A stretch of DNA of 64,000 nt from Achromobacter sp. RTa (GCF_000757485.1 NZ_JPYO01000035.1:56083-120082); one strand, 5' to 3'. Counted from the stretch's first letter, positions 35,547-43,734 are shown. Made by a program: numbers and translations. The notes: generated from the letters alone by a model not told the origin.

Positions 35547-36011
35547 TCAGTCGCCGTAGAGCTTCTGGCGCATTTCGCGGCGTTCCTGCGCTTCGAGCGA
35601 CAGGGTGGCCGTGGGGCGCGCCAGCAGGCGCGGAATGCCGATGGGTTCGCCCGTTTCCTCACACCAGCCGTATTCGCCGCTGTCGATGCGGGCGATGGAC
35701 TGTTGCACCTTCTTCAGCAGCTTGCGTTCGCGGTCGCGGGTGCGCAGCTCCAGGGCATGTTCTTCCTCGATCGTGGCGCGGTCGGCGGGATCGGGCACGA
35801 ATTGCGTTTCACGCAGGTGCTCCGTGGTTTCGCCGGCATTGGCCAGGATGTCCTGTTCGAGTTGTTTGAGCCGTTCCTTGAAGAAAGCCAGCTGGCGTTC
35901 GTTCATATAGTCGGACTCGGGCATGGCCAGCAATTCTTTTTCGCTGGGCAGATCAATCGCCGTATCGCTCGTCGACTTGCTTGGTTTCTTGGTTGCTGCC
36001 TTGGTAGCCAT
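35547..36011 (-). CDS. dksA: DksA-type RNA polymerase-binding factor with degenerate zinc ribbon
   Basis: 154 aa. Binds the RNAP secondary channel and works with ppGpp. The coiled-coil tip keeps DPADRA (74-79). The globular domain has C117, T120, S138 and A141 where E. coli DksA has four zinc-ligand cysteines (CEETGEPIGIPRLLARP then TLSLEAQERRE), so only one cysteine remains and structural zinc is unlikely. Cysteine-poor DksA is known in several proteobacteria, including DksA2 of Pseudomonas aeruginosa. Adjacent to zinc genes cobW and zur. A Lys/Ser-rich N-terminal tail precedes the conserved part. Confidence 0.93.
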   Translation of the reverse strand: MATKAATKKPSKSTSDTAIDLPSEKELLAMPESDYMNERQLAFFKERLKQLEQDILANAGETTEHLRETQFVPDPADRATIEEEHALELRTRDRERKLLKKVQQSIARIDSGEYGWCEETGEPIGIPRLLARPTATLSLEAQERREMRQKLYGD

Positions 36012-36137
36012 GAAAACACTCCACTATGAATCGATCCTGGCGCGGGCGTTCATTCCCCGTCCGTGTTACTTGTTGCCTACGCTATTCGTACCTCACAGTA
36101 CTGCCTTCGTCGCATCGCGTCACGTCAGGAAGGGGGA

Positions 36138-37265
36138 TTACCCCGCCAGGCACTGCTCCAAGCCCCGGGTAAAAATCTCCTGGGGCAGCTTACGACCGAT
36201 GAAAACCATCTTGGTGGACGGTTTTTCGGCCGCGGTCCACGGCTTGCCGGGTTCGGCGCCCATCATCATGTGCACACCCTGGAACAACATGCGGCGGTTG
36301 ATGCCCTTCATGTACAGGATGCCCTTGTAGCGCATCAGGTCTGGACCATAGACCTGCACGACGCCACCCAGGAATTCCTCGAGCCGCGCGGGATCGAACG
36401 GCTTGTTGGAACGGAACACGAACGCGCCGATTTCGTCGTCGTGCTGGTGGTGGTGATGGTGGGCATGATTGCAGTGCGCCCCGCATTCGCCGTCATGGTC
36501 ATGGTCATGGTCATGGTCATGGTCATGGCCGTGATCGTGCCCGTGCTCGTGTCCATGGTCATGGCTGTGGGCGGCGTCGGGGTGCTCATCGGCCAGGAAT
36601 TCCGGGTCGATGTCCAGAATGGAATTCAGGTTGAAGCCGCTGATGTCGATGATGGACTTCAGGTCGACTTCGCCGAAGTTGACGGCGGTGATCGGCGCGC
36701 GCGGGTTCATGTGCACCAAGCGGTGGCGCAGCGCTTCGTAGTCGACTTCGTTGACCAGGTCTTTCTTCGAGATCAGGATGCGGTCGGCGAATCCGACCTG
36801 CTTCTGGGCTTCGGGCTGCTCGTCGAGGGTGGACATGCCGTGCTTGGCATCGACCACGGTGACCACCGCGTCCAGGCGGTAATACTCGGCGATGTCGTCA
36901 TCCATGAAGAACGTCTGGCAGACGGGGCCCGGATTGGCCATGCCGGTGGTTTCGAGGATGACGCGTTCGAAATTCAGTTCGCCGGCTTCGCGCTTCGCGC
37001 GCAGCTCGGACAGCGTGCGCATCAGGTCGCCGCGCACCGTGCAGCAGACGCAGCCGTTGGACAGCTCGATGATTTCCTCGTTGCTATCCTGGACCAGCAG
37101 GTCGTTGTCGATGCTTTCCGGCCCGAATTCGTTCTCGATGACCGCGACGCGGCGGCCATGGTATTCGGTGAGGATGCGTTTGAGCAGGGTGGTCTTGCCC
37201 GCACCGAGAAAGCCGGTGAGGATGGTGACGGGAACCATTTTGTCCAAACTGCGCGGGGTATTCAT
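36138..37265 (-). CDS. COG0523/CobW-family GTPase, His-rich metallochaperone
   Basis: 375 aa. P-loop GFLGAGKTT (18-26), the intra-site metal motif GCVCC (71-75), TTGMANPGPV and SKKDLV (guanine-specificity region). A stretch of about 45 residues (about 230-275) is almost pure His/Asp with a repeated HD dipeptide, followed by a CobW C-terminal domain. Such proteins move zinc to client enzymes under zinc limitation. The DNA encoding the HD run is a tandem ATGGTC repeat (about 36495-36530). Two starts are possible: Met1, or Met10 (MVPVTILTGFL). Minus-strand neighbour of zur and dksA. Confidence 0.9.
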   Translation of the reverse strand: MNTPRSLDKMVPVTILTGFLGAGKTTLLKRILTEYHGRRVAVIENEFGPESIDNDLLVQDSNEEIIELSNGCVCCTVRGDLMRTLSELRAKREAGELNFERVILETTGMANPGPVCQTFFMDDDIAEYYRLDAVVTVVDAKHGMSTLDEQPEAQKQVGFADRILISKKDLVNEVDYEALRHRLVHMNPRAPITAVNFGEVDLKSIIDISGFNLNSILDIDPEFLADEHPDAAHSHDHGHEHGHDHGHDHDHDHDHDHDGECGAHCNHAHHHHHQHDDEIGAFVFRSNKPFDPARLEEFLGGVVQVYGPDLMRYKGILYMKGINRRMLFQGVHMMMGAEPGKPWTAAEKPSTKMVFIGRKLPQEIFTRGLEQCLAG

Positions 37266-37642
37266 GGCGAAGCTGCTAGCGTGAAGTCAAGGCGTTAAAC
37301 AGGAACTCTCGGCAAGGGGACTTGCAACCCCGCATTGCGTTCTGGAACGGGGTTTCCCTGGCATGGCCGGAGGATGTTTGCCACAGGCTGCGAAGGCCGC
37401 CGACAGCGGCCGGACGCAGGATTACAGCACAGTCGGGGGCAGGGGGCAAACCCAGGGTGAACCCGGGGGCCCGGTGGCCCAGATCGCTGCCGTACGCCCT
37501 CAAGTATCGGGCGATACCACTATTTTGGGACGGTTTCCGGTATTTCAAGAGCGGACGGGTCCGCCAGGATGAAGTCCGTCGCGAGACTCCGACCGTAGGA
37601 GCCGCCCGGACGGATGAGATCCGCGCGCGGAACCGCCCCGCC
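37266..37642 (-). other. 377-bp gap between zur and the CobW-type gene, no gene recognised
   Basis: No frame here resembles a known protein. A minus frame covering 37276-37740 exists but overlaps zur and has no recognisable features. Both strands contain several potential hairpins (GGCCGC/GCGGCC near 37400, and the CCCGGGGGCCC area near 37465). No Zur-type AT-rich palindrome is seen here. It could be a long structured leader for the CobW-type gene, or degenerate sequence. Confidence 0.4.
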
Positions 37643-38158
37643 TTAGTGGTGGTGATGGTGGTGTGCGGCGTCCGCGGGCTGCTTTTTCTGGCACTGGGGG
37701 CACAGCGCGCGGATTTCGGTTTCGTGCGTGGCCAGGGCATAGCCGGTCTGGGCCACGCGTTCGGCCAGTTGCCGGCTCATGGCGGGGTCGGATACTTCCG
37801 CGACCGCGCCGCAGCCCGTACAGACCACCAGCAAGTCGTGGGGAGCGCCGCCGGCGTCGTGGCAGGCGCTCCAGGCATTGACCGCGTCCAGGCGGTGGAT
37901 CAGGCCTTCGTCCATCAGGAAGTCCAGGGCCCGGTACACGGTGGGAGGCGCGGCGCCCGGATGCACCGCGCGCATGGCATCTAGCAGTTCATAGGCCTTC
38001 AGGCTGCGGCCGTGGCGCAGCAGCAATTCCAGCACCTTGCGGCGGATGGGCGTGAGGCGGCGTCCGCGCTGCTCGCACAGCGTCTCGGCGACGCCGAGCT
38101 GGGCGTCCACGGTGTCGCTGCGGGGGGAGCGGGGCGTTGCGGGCATGGCTGGCTTCAT
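37643..38158 (-). CDS. zur: Fur-family zinc uptake regulator
   Basis: 171 aa. Winged-helix part RLTPIRRKVLELLLRHG, KAYELLDAMR, PPTVYRALDFLMDEGLIHRL; dimerisation part with structural zinc cysteines C113/C116 (VVCTGCG) and C153/C156 (LCPQCQ). Zur rather than Fur: it lies divergently from znuCBA and the AT-rich palindrome between them matches Zur boxes. It ends in six consecutive histidines (166-171), which may add a metal-binding tail. Met1 or Met5 may be the start; neither has a clear Shine-Dalgarno. Confidence 0.92.
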   Translation of the reverse strand: MKPAMPATPRSPRSDTVDAQLGVAETLCEQRGRRLTPIRRKVLELLLRHGRSLKAYELLDAMRAVHPGAAPPTVYRALDFLMDEGLIHRLDAVNAWSACHDAGGAPHDLLVVCTGCGAVAEVSDPAMSRQLAERVAQTGYALATHETEIRALCPQCQKKQPADAAHHHHHH

Positions 38159-38252
38159 GTGTATAGGTAACGCGCGCGATGCGCGCGAGATGCCAGGAAG
38201 GTAGCAGAAAACACCCAGATGCGGGCGAAACCCGCGGAATCAAGCATTTTGG

Positions 38253-38268
38253 TTATGATATAACATAA
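38253..38268. promoter_or_regulatory. Zur box between zur and the znu operon
   Basis: TTATGATATAACATAA is a near-perfect palindrome (arms TTATG / CATAA around an AT core) like the proteobacterial Zur consensus built on GTTATAATATAAC. It is 28 bp before the first gene of the plus-strand operon and about 95 bp before zur, placed to control both by covering their promoters. Confidence 0.85.
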
Positions 38269-38296
38269 TAAAACTGTTTCTCTATCCCGATTTCCG

Positions 38297-38467
38297 ATGT
38301 CGCATTTCACGCTCTGGTCTCCGCGGCCCGGCGCCGCGCCCGGGCAAAGCCTGCCTCCGCGTTCCGCTTTTCTCGTTTCGGCCTGGCGCCGCATGGCGGT
38401 CGCGCTGGCCGCGGCCGCGGCCCTGTGGGCCCTGACCGGGTGGGCGCTGGGCTGGTGGCCGCAATGA
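38297..38467 (+). CDS. Small membrane peptide leading the znu operon (56 aa)
   Basis: 56 residues: MSHFTLWSPRPGAAP, a basic stretch (SAWRRM) and one hydrophobic helix (about 33-53, VALAAAAALWALTGWALGWW), ending PQ. Its TGA overlaps the znuC ATG as ATGA, the same coupling used within the operon. First start codon after the Zur box. Coding is supported by position, coupling and a clean helix; no homologue is recognised. It may be an accessory subunit of the ZnuCB transporter or a leader peptide for coupled translation. Confidence 0.6.
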   Translation: MSHFTLWSPRPGAAPGQSLPPRSAFLVSAWRRMAVALAAAAALWALTGWALGWWPQ

Positions 38468-39183
38468 GCGCGCCCGTCACCATCGAACTGGAAGACGCCT
38501 CCTTCGGCTGGCATGGCCATGCCGCGCTCAAGTCGGTGTCGGGGCGCTTTGCGCCAGGCGGCATGACCGCCGTGGTGGGGCCCAATGGCGCCGGCAAGTC
38601 CACGCTGATCAAAGGCATCATGGGCGTGTTGCCTCCCATGGCCGGCAGCGTGCGCGTCAGCGGCGCCGGGCGCGCCGGCCTCGCGTGGCTGCCCCAGGCG
38701 GCCGAGCTGGACCGGTCGTTTCCCGTCTCGGTGCTGGAGCTGGTGGCCATGGGCGCGTGGCGCCGCGTGGGCGGATGGCGCAGGGTGGCCGACGACGAGC
38801 TCGCGCGCTGCATGCATGCCCTGGAAACGGTGGGCATGGCCGATGCCGCGGGGCGCGGCGTGGGCACCCTGTCGGGCGGGCAGATGCAGCGCGCGCTGTT
38901 TGCGCGGATGCTGGTGCAGGACGCGCCGGTGCTGCTCCTGGACGAGCCGTTCGCCGCGGTGGACAGCCACACGGCGGATGATCTGATGGCCTTGCTTTGC
39001 GGCCTGCATGGCCAGGGCAGGACCGTGATCGCGGTCCTGCACGACCTGGACCTGGTGCGCGACCACTTTCCGGAATGCCTGCTCCTGTCCGGCGCGGTGG
39101 TGGCCTGGGGCGATACGGCCAGCGCCCTCGACGACGCGCACCTGCGGGCCGCCCGGCAATGGCATGCGAGGCTCCCGGCATGA
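38464..39183 (+). CDS. znuC: Zinc ABC transporter ATPase
   Basis: 239 aa. Walker A VGPNGAGKSTLIKGI, signature LSGGQMQRALFARML, Walker B VLLLDEPFAAVD, switch His in VIAVLHDLDLVRDHF. I start at ATG 38464 (MSAPVTIELEDASFGW), overlapping the small gene's stop. LPQAAELDRSFPVSVLELVAMG is typical of manganese/zinc-type ATPases. Overlaps znuB by 4 bp. Confidence 0.93.
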   Translation: MSAPVTIELEDASFGWHGHAALKSVSGRFAPGGMTAVVGPNGAGKSTLIKGIMGVLPPMAGSVRVSGAGRAGLAWLPQAAELDRSFPVSVLELVAMGAWRRVGGWRRVADDELARCMHALETVGMADAAGRGVGTLSGGQMQRALFARMLVQDAPVLLLDEPFAAVDSHTADDLMALLCGLHGQGRTVIAVLHDLDLVRDHFPECLLLSGAVVAWGDTASALDDAHLRAARQWHARLPA

Positions 39184-40046
39184 GCCTGCTGCAATGGGTG
39201 GTGTCGCCCTTCCTGGATTACGGCTTCATGCGGCGGGCGCTGGCGGGCGCCAGCGCGCTGTCCCTGGGCGCGGCGCCGCTCGGGGGGTTCCTGGTGCTGC
39301 GGCGGATGAGCCTGATGGGCGACGCCATGTCGCATGCCATCCTGCCCGGCGTGGCGGCCGGCTTCCTGCTGGCGGGATTGTCGCTGGGCGCGATGATGCT
39401 GGGCGGGATCGCCACCGGCCTGGCCGTGGCATTGCTGGCGGGCCTGGTGGCCAGGCTGACGCCGCTGCGCGAGGACGCCAGCTTCGCGGCGTTCTACCTG
39501 ATATCGCTGGGCCTGGGCGTGCTGCTGGTGTCGCTGCGGGGTTCCAACATGGACCTGCTGCACGTGCTGTTCGGCACGGTGCTGGGGCTGGACGATCCGG
39601 CGCTCCTGCTGGTCACCGCGGTTGCCAGCGCAACCCTGCTCGCGCTGGCCGCGATCTACCGGCTGCTGGGGGCCGAATGCCTGGACCCGGGTTTCCTGCG
39701 GGCCAGCGGCGGCCGGGGAGGCTGGGTCCACATGGGCTTTCTGGTGCTGGTCGTGGTGAATCTGGTGGCGGGATTCCAGGTGCTGGGCACCCTCATGGTG
39801 GTCGGCATCATGATGCTGCCCGCCGCCGCCGCCCGCTTCTGGGTCCGTTCGGCGGCCAGCCAGATCCCGCTGGCCGCGGGCCTGGGCGTGGCGGCGTCGG
39901 TGGCCGGCCTGCTCGTCTCCTATCACTTCAATGTGCCGGCTTCGCCCGCCATCATCCTGGCTGCCGGCGTCTGTTATCTGTTTTCCATCGCGAGCGGCCC
40001 GCAGGGCGGGCTGCTGCGTAGGCCGCGCCGCATGCGGCGCGGCTGA
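39180..40046 (+). CDS. znuB: Zinc ABC transporter permease
   Basis: 288-aa ABC-3 family permease with about eight hydrophobic helices. PLGGFLVLRRMSLMGDAMSHAILPG carries the conserved family motif, and VVNLVAGFQVLGTLMVVGIM the later helix signature. I start at ATG 39180, coupled to the znuC stop. It forms the inner-membrane channel for Zn(II) delivered by ZnuA. Confidence 0.94.
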   Translation: MSLLQWVVSPFLDYGFMRRALAGASALSLGAAPLGGFLVLRRMSLMGDAMSHAILPGVAAGFLLAGLSLGAMMLGGIATGLAVALLAGLVARLTPLREDASFAAFYLISLGLGVLLVSLRGSNMDLLHVLFGTVLGLDDPALLLVTAVASATLLALAAIYRLLGAECLDPGFLRASGGRGGWVHMGFLVLVVVNLVAGFQVLGTLMVVGIMMLPAAAARFWVRSAASQIPLAAGLGVAASVAGLLVSYHFNVPASPAIILAAGVCYLFSIASGPQGGLLRRPRRMRRG

Positions 40047-40064
40047 CTTCAAAGGAGATTCGCC

Positions 40065-41066
40065 ATGCGTTCCGTTTCCACCGCGCGCCGCCGCGCGCTG
40101 CTGGCCGTGGCCGGCCTGTGCCTTTCGGCCGTTTTCGGGGCTGCGCACGCCGCGGGCCCGCTGAAGGCCGTGGCAAGTTTTTCCATCCTGGGAGACATCG
40201 TGCGCGAAGTCGGCGGCAAGGACGTCAGCGTGGCCACGCTTGTCGGGCCCGACGGCGATGCGCACGAGTACGAACCCACGCCGGGCGATGCGAAAAAACT
40301 GTCCACCGCCGGCGTGCTGTTCGTGAATGGGCTGGATTTCGAAACCTGGATGCCGCGCCTGGCGAAATCCTCAGGGTTCTCCGGCCTGACCGTAGTCGCC
40401 TCCAAGGGCGTGACGCCGCGCAAGTTCGCGGAAGCCGGCGAGGGCCACGGTCACGATGGCCACGACCACGACCACGATCACGATCACGATCATGGGCACG
40501 GTCATGGGCACGGTCACAAGGATGGCCACCACCACGGCGATGCCGATCCGCATGCCTGGCAGGACTTGTCCAACGGCGTAATCTACGCCCGCAACGTGGC
40601 GGAAGGGCTGGCCGCCGCCGACCCGGCGCACGCGGACGCCTATCGCGAACGCGCCCAGGCCTACATCGCGCGCCTGCAGGCGCTGGATACCGATGTCCGC
40701 AAGACGTTCGCCGCGATTCCCGCCGAACGCCGCAAGGTCGTGACCTCGCACGACGCGTTCGGCTATTTCGGCGATGCCTACGGCGTTGCGTTCATTTCGG
40801 CGATGGGGATGTCGACCGATGCCGAGCCCTCGGCGGGCGACGTGGCGCGCATCATCGAGCAGGTGAAGCGCGAGCGCGTGCCTGCGGTGTTCGTGGAAAA
40901 CATCAGCAGCCCCAAGCTGGTCCAGCAGATAGCGCGGGAAACCGGGGCAAAGGTGGGTGGTACGCTCTATTCCGACGCCTTGTCCAAGGCCGGCCAGCCC
41001 GGCGCCACCTATCTGGAAATGTTCGAATGGAACGCACGTCAGCTCGCCGCGGCCTTGCAACCTTGA
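40065..41066 (+). CDS. znuA: Zinc ABC transporter periplasmic binding protein
   Basis: 333-aa cluster 9 solute-binding protein. Signal peptide to about residue 29 (VFGAAHAAGP). Metal ligands: His67 in GDAHEYEPTP, His163 in ADPHAWQDLSN, the His in VVTSHDAFGYF and the late Asp in GGTLYSDALSK. A long His/Asp-rich loop (about 128-157, repeated HD and HG) precedes the second ligand, diagnostic of zinc over manganese proteins. AAGGAGA stands 8 bp before the ATG. The 3' end overlaps the DUF1007 gene by 40 bp. Confidence 0.95.
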   Translation: MRSVSTARRRALLAVAGLCLSAVFGAAHAAGPLKAVASFSILGDIVREVGGKDVSVATLVGPDGDAHEYEPTPGDAKKLSTAGVLFVNGLDFETWMPRLAKSSGFSGLTVVASKGVTPRKFAEAGEGHGHDGHDHDHDHDHDHGHGHGHGHKDGHHHGDADPHAWQDLSNGVIYARNVAEGLAAADPAHADAYRERAQAYIARLQALDTDVRKTFAAIPAERRKVVTSHDAFGYFGDAYGVAFISAMGMSTDAEPSAGDVARIIEQVKRERVPAVFVENISSPKLVQQIARETGAKVGGTLYSDALSKAGQPGATYLEMFEWNARQLAAALQP

Positions 41067-41710
41067 CCGCTGCGGCGGCCCTGCTGAGCGCGGGTGCGGC
41101 CGGCGCGCACCCGCACATGTGGATCGACGCCCGCGCGGTCATTGAAATCGACGCCGACAAGCGCATCACGGCGGTGCGGCAGACCTGGCTGTTTGACGAG
41201 ATGTTCGGCGCCTATGCCACGCAGGGCTTGAAGCGGGGCAAGGACGGCTCCTTGCCTGCGGACGTATTGCAGGGCATGGCGCAGGACTGGATGAAGGCAT
41301 TGGGTGAACCGGTATCGCACTACTTCACCCGCGTCACGTTGGACGGCAGGACCGCGGGCTTTGCGGCGCCGCGGGACGCGCGCGTCGACTGGAATCCAAA
41401 GACCACGCGCCTGACCCTGTCCTTCACATTGCCGCTGGCCGAGCCGGCCCCGCCCGGCAAGGACGGCGCGCAAGTGGACATCTACGATCCGACCTACTTC
41501 GTCGCCTACGCCTTCGATGGCAAGAACGCCGTGTCCCTCGGAGGCCCGCAAGGCGCGGCCTGTGCGTCGGCCTACCGCAAGCCCAAGGAACTGGATTGGA
41601 AAACCATGCAGCAACTGGCGGCGATCCCGGCCGATCCGGACGCGTTGCCCGACGAACTCTTCGCCATTACCAAGGGGCTGACGCACCGCATCGAGGTGAG
41701 ATGCCCGTAG
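41027..41710 (+). CDS. DUF1007 periplasmic protein
   Basis: 227 aa. Signal peptide (LATLTAAAALLSAGAAGAHP); the mature N-terminus starts HPHMWIDARAVIEI, the typical opening of DUF1007, with a His-x-His possibly at the N-terminus for metal binding. Later motifs: VRQTWLFDEMFGAY, VDIYDPTYFVAYAF and GLTHRIEVRCP. I start at ATG 41027, inside the znuA end; the frame is open much further upstream but there it is a shadow of znuA. DUF1007 genes usually pair with NicO-type permeases, as here; the role is probably metal delivery to that permease. Confidence 0.85.
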   Translation: MERTSARRGLATLTAAAALLSAGAAGAHPHMWIDARAVIEIDADKRITAVRQTWLFDEMFGAYATQGLKRGKDGSLPADVLQGMAQDWMKALGEPVSHYFTRVTLDGRTAGFAAPRDARVDWNPKTTRLTLSFTLPLAEPAPPGKDGAQVDIYDPTYFVAYAFDGKNAVSLGGPQGAACASAYRKPKELDWKTMQQLAAIPADPDALPDELFAITKGLTHRIEVRCP

Positions 41711-42720
41711 CGCGGCCGGCGAAGTCCGTTGCCGCGGCGCTCGCGCTGGTGCTGTTGGGATGGAGCGCAGCGATGTGGACGGCGACCGCGGCAGCGCAGG
41801 GCGCCCACCCTTTCGGCGTGCCGGAAAGCGGCGGCGCGGGCGGGCCGGGATGGTTGTCCGGCTTCTTCGGCCAGGTCGCCGTCTGGCAGTCCCATTTCTA
41901 CCGGCAATTGACGGGCGCGGTGCGCGCCTGGCAGAACGATGGCGGCGCGGCCTGGGTCCTGGTCGGCCTGTCGTTCGCCTATGGCGTGTTTCACGCCCTG
42001 GGCCCAGGCCATGGCAAGGCGGTGATCTCGTCCTATGTGCTGGCAAACCGCCAGACCGCCCGCAACGGCGCGCTGCTGGCGCTGTTGTCCGCCTTGATCC
42101 AGGCGCTGGTTGCGATTGCGATGGTGGCCGTCCTGGCAGTGGTGTTCAACGCCACCGCCACGGTGATGAACACGGCCACGCGCTGGCTGGAGCTGGCGTC
42201 GTATGCGCTGGTGACGGCGTTGGGCGCATGGCTGGTCTGGACCAAGGTGATCCGCCCGTTGCGGACGCGCGCGTCCGCGTCCCCGCATGGCCATGCGCAC
42301 GGCGATGGACACGGCCATGGGCACAGCCATGGACACGATTGCGCTTGCGGGCACGCGCATGTGCCCGAACCCGAAAGCGTGGCGGGCCGCCTGGACTTGC
42401 GGCGCGCCGCGTCGGCGATCCTGGCCGTGGGCCTGCGGCCCTGCAGCGGCGCCTTGATCGTGCTGGTGTTCGCGTTGTCGCAGGGCTTTTTCCTGGCTGG
42501 CGTGGCCTCGGCCCTGGCGATGGGCGTGGGCACCGGCCTGACCGTCGCCGCATTGGCCATGCTGGCCGTGGCGGCCGGCGGCGCGGCCAATCGCCTTGGG
42601 CGCCGGCTTTCGGGCGCGGGCGCGGCGCGCCTGCGCTACGCGGTGGAGGCGCTCGCGGCGCTGGCCGTGCTGTTGCTGGGGGTGATGCTGCTGGGCGGCG
42701 CGGCGGCCGGGGGCGGTTAG
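41701..42720 (+). CDS. NicO/RcnA-type nickel/cobalt (or zinc) permease
   Basis: 339 aa with about six to seven helices. An N-terminal signal-like helix is followed by HPFGVPES; the transport motif HALGPGHGKAVISSYV (98-113) and, after a His-rich cytoplasmic loop (196-220, HGHAHGDGHGHGHSHGHD), VGLRPCSGALIVLVFALSQG are family hallmarks. Shine-Dalgarno GAGGTGA precedes ATG 41701. Family members move Ni or Co; co-transcription with znuCBA under a Zur box suggests zinc, but this is inferred. It overlaps, tail to tail, the xerC stop. Confidence 0.85.
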   Translation: MPVARPAKSVAAALALVLLGWSAAMWTATAAAQGAHPFGVPESGGAGGPGWLSGFFGQVAVWQSHFYRQLTGAVRAWQNDGGAAWVLVGLSFAYGVFHALGPGHGKAVISSYVLANRQTARNGALLALLSALIQALVAIAMVAVLAVVFNATATVMNTATRWLELASYALVTALGAWLVWTKVIRPLRTRASASPHGHAHGDGHGHGHSHGHDCACGHAHVPEPESVAGRLDLRRAASAILAVGLRPCSGALIVLVFALSQGFFLAGVASALAMGVGTGLTVAALAMLAVAAGGAANRLGRRLSGAGAARLRYAVEALAALAVLLLGVMLLGGAAAGGG

Positions 42721-43706
42721 GACTTGCGGCCGGCGCGCGGATGCGCCTGGTCGTAGGCGCGCGCCAGGTGCTGGAAGTCCAGCCGGGTATAGACCTGGGT
42801 GGTGGAAATATTGGCGTGGCCCAGCATTTCCTGCACGGCGCGCAAGTCTTGCGCGGACTGCAGCACATGGCTGGCGAAGCTGTGCCGCAGCACGTGCGGA
42901 TGCACATGGGTAGGCACGCCGGCCGCTTGCGCGATGCGCGCGAGCTGCAGTTGCACCACGCGCGGCGAGATGCGGCGTCCGCGCGCGCCGAGGAAGAGCG
43001 CCGCGGCGTCCTCGGGCTGCGAGGTGAAGGGCGCAAGCTGCGGGCGCGCAGCGATCCATTTGTGCAAGGATTCCACGGCGGCGTGGCCGACGGGCACGGA
43101 CCGGCGCTTGCCGCCCTTGCCCAGCACCACGACCTCGGCTTCGTCCAGGTTCAGCCAGCCGCGCGATTCATAACCGTTGGCGCGTTCGTAGCGCAGGTCC
43201 AGCCCGACCAGCTCCGAGAGCCGCAGGCCGCTGGAATACAGCAGTTCGAACATGGCCTGGTCGCGCAGCGCGGCGGGCTCGGTCGCCACCTGCGCCGGAG
43301 CGCGGTCCAGCAGGGCCTGGGTCTGTTCCACCGACAAGGCCTTGGGCAGGCCGCGGGGCGCCTTGGGCGCGCGCACGCCCGCCACGGGGTTGCCCGCCAA
43401 TTCGATCGCCGGCGCCCACCATTGGTAGAAACCGCGCCAGGCGGCCAGCGTGCGCGCCAGGCTGCGCGGACCGCGGCCTTCGGCATGCAGGCGCGCCACG
43501 AATTGCCGGATGTGGCCGTTGCCGATCTTGTCCAGCGGCAGCCCCGCCTTGTCGGCCAGCGCGCGCAGGAAACGCAGCTCGCGGCGGTAGCCGTCCAGCG
43601 TATGGGGCGAATAGCGGCGGTTCGTTTCCAGGTGGCGCAGCCAGGCGCCCATCGCGTCGGGCAGGGGCGCTTCCGGCGGGTCTGTGTCCTGCGCGGCGTT
43701 CCCCAT
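42717..43706 (-). CDS. xerC: Tyrosine recombinase XerC
   Basis: 329 aa. SAM-like N-terminal core-binding domain (WLRHLETNRRYSPHTLDGYR), then the catalytic domain with R in SSGLRLSELVGLDLR, K in GKGGKRRSVPVG, H-x2-R in HPHVLRHSFASH, and H/W position LGHANIS followed by the nucleophile Tyr in TTQVYTRLDF. Resolves chromosome dimers at dif with XerD. Position after DUF484 and dapF is the conserved dapF-yigA(DUF484)-xerC order, which separates it from phage integrases. Confidence 0.96.
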   Translation of the reverse strand: MGNAAQDTDPPEAPLPDAMGAWLRHLETNRRYSPHTLDGYRRELRFLRALADKAGLPLDKIGNGHIRQFVARLHAEGRGPRSLARTLAAWRGFYQWWAPAIELAGNPVAGVRAPKAPRGLPKALSVEQTQALLDRAPAQVATEPAALRDQAMFELLYSSGLRLSELVGLDLRYERANGYESRGWLNLDEAEVVVLGKGGKRRSVPVGHAAVESLHKWIAARPQLAPFTSQPEDAAALFLGARGRRISPRVVQLQLARIAQAAGVPTHVHPHVLRHSFASHVLQSAQDLRAVQEMLGHANISTTQVYTRLDFQHLARAYDQAHPRAGRKS

Positions 43707-43734
43707 GCACGGCTCCCTTTCGTATGAACAGGCC

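Noticed and set aside
36494..36530. Tandem ATGGTC/CATGAC microsatellite
   Set aside because: It is the coding sequence for the His-Asp run of the CobW-type GTPase, so it is explained by the protein; slippage could still change its length.
37381..37480. Cobalamin riboswitch upstream of the CobW-type gene
   Set aside because: A GCCCCCGACTGTG stretch on the minus strand recalls the B12 core, but the B12 box and the remaining conserved blocks are missing.
42717..43706. Integrase of a mobile island
   Set aside because: Context (dapF, DUF484) and length identify the housekeeping XerC; no attachment-site duplication was seen.
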